Below are positions 63,416-64,000 of a stretch of DNA of 64,000 nucleotides, piece by piece. The number at the start of each line of letters is the position of its first letter. Position 1 is the first letter of the stretch. The stretch comes from Tridacna crocea (taxonomy: Eukaryota; Mollusca; Bivalvia; Cardiida; Cardiidae). Under the pieces are notes generated by a model. It was not told the DNA's origin. It ran no database searches and saw nothing but the letters and a program-made list of their open reading frames with translations. Where the stretch lies: contig OX031063.1 of NCBI GenBank assembly GCA_943736015.1, forward strand, positions 39,820,672 to 39,884,671. Reading direction: 5' to 3'. The position numbers were made by a program, and so were the translations under genes.

Positions 63416-63643
63416 TTAACTCGTTACCAAACGAAAAAATTTTAGACTAGTCCAAATCAAAAGCATTTGCAGGCAAAAAAATAAATGAGGCTTAAAAGTT
63501 GAAATTTGTTATGGGAAGGTAGAAAACATTGTGGGAAAAGGAGAAAATGCTGATTACCAGCATTTTCTCCTTTTCCCACTATGTTTTAAAAAATCTTCTC
63601 TTCCAGGGTCATTAAAACACGGAATTGTGTGGTAAGGAGTTAA
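63416..63643 (-). mobile_element. TH-MITE copy
   Basis: TTAACTCGTTACCAAACGAA to TGTGTGGTAAGGAGTTAA; hairpin almost perfect around CTGATTACCAG. Confidence 0.87.
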
Positions 63644-64000
63644 TTCTTCTATGAATTGTTACCTTTTGAGCTTTTATTTCTATTCAGTTTCCTATATGGA
63701 AACAAAATGCTGAGATGATCTTGACTATAGCATTGCATTTTCCAATAATTTTGATACCAGCTTTGCATTTCCTGTGCATTCTGAATCTTGTTTTCAGCCT
63801 TTATTTTTGACCTAGTTGCAATAGTGCTGTTCTTTTTTTTTCCATGACATTTTCCCGTTCCGCCAACGAACTATCTCTCTTTACTTTAAGCTCAGATTAT
63901 TACATAACTTTATTTTAAGATATTCAATACTTTTTTATTTACCCTCGATTTAAGCGTTTGAAAGATGATCATTCATGTACTATTGTATCTTTCTTTGTCA

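Noticed and set aside
3047-63643. CRISPR-like array of palindromic repeats
   Set aside because: Repeats are dispersed in both orientations with TTAA duplications, irregular spacing and eukaryotic spliced-gene context. They are transposons.

Overview
This is a eukaryotic genomic window, almost certainly from a bivalve mollusc. Three things suggest this: a single host gene with long introns and GT-AG splice sites, heavy loading with TTAA-flanked hairpin MITEs, and tandem-repeat (pearl/Helentron-like) elements with a 155-156 bp period of the kind known from clams and oysters. The tRNA-headed SINE and the GATCAGACTGC/GTGCAGCCTGATC-type dispersed repeats also look bivalve, perhaps venerid, but the species is an inference.

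The one protein-coding gene I can support is on the + strand and runs through nearly the whole window. Nine exons (722-875, 11198-11293, 40302-40363, 43884-43955, 47306-47407, 49664-49774, 52646-52688, 54582-54643, 55226-55300) join in phase into about 259 codons that align end to end with the N-terminal BAR domain of the GRAF/oligophrenin RhoGAP family (ARHGAP26/10/42, OPHN1). The PH, RhoGAP and SH3 parts must lie beyond the right edge. Two short, splice-flanked, phase-0 segments (57589-57651, 61487-61516) are possible extra or alternative exons after the BAR domain. Codon 51, the second-last codon of exon 1, reads TAA where the family has Lys. It is one base away from AAA, so it is either a nonsense allele or a base error.

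Nearly everything else is intronic repeat. The dominant component is one family of about 229-bp hairpin MITEs, called TH-MITE here: TTAA target sites, CCC...GGG-type ends (piggyBac-like), and a roughly 67-bp almost perfect central palindrome. I count well over 60 clear copies and several dozen degenerate ones, about one per 600-700 bp, in at least four subfamilies. Two self-nested insertions show the TTAA duplication directly, and several clusters are chains of copies sharing one TTAA. Orientation convention used below: + means the end reading ACACAATCCC/AATCCCTGG comes first (flank A, about 42 bp), then the palindrome, then the roughly 111-bp flank B with the TCTGCAAATGCTTTCAATTTGG motif.

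Other mobile DNA uses the MITEs as landing pads. Three Helentron/pearl-like tandem-repeat elements (36966-38204, 50423-51823, 58697-59979) each sit at the same nucleotide position of the MITE palindrome arm. A 2.4-kb foldback element with CGTTTCGCCCC arrays at both ends (28729-31126) splits another copy with an 8-bp duplication. The window also holds a 1.2-kb PIF/Harbinger-like element with TTA duplication (33568-34774), a 495-bp TIR element (6832-7326), two further foldback MITEs (18450-18643, 26624-26794), a 166-bp GGGGGGGCT element (8942-9107), tRNA-SINE pieces and a minisatellite split by a SINE. I saw no CRISPR, rRNA, functional tRNA or viral element.
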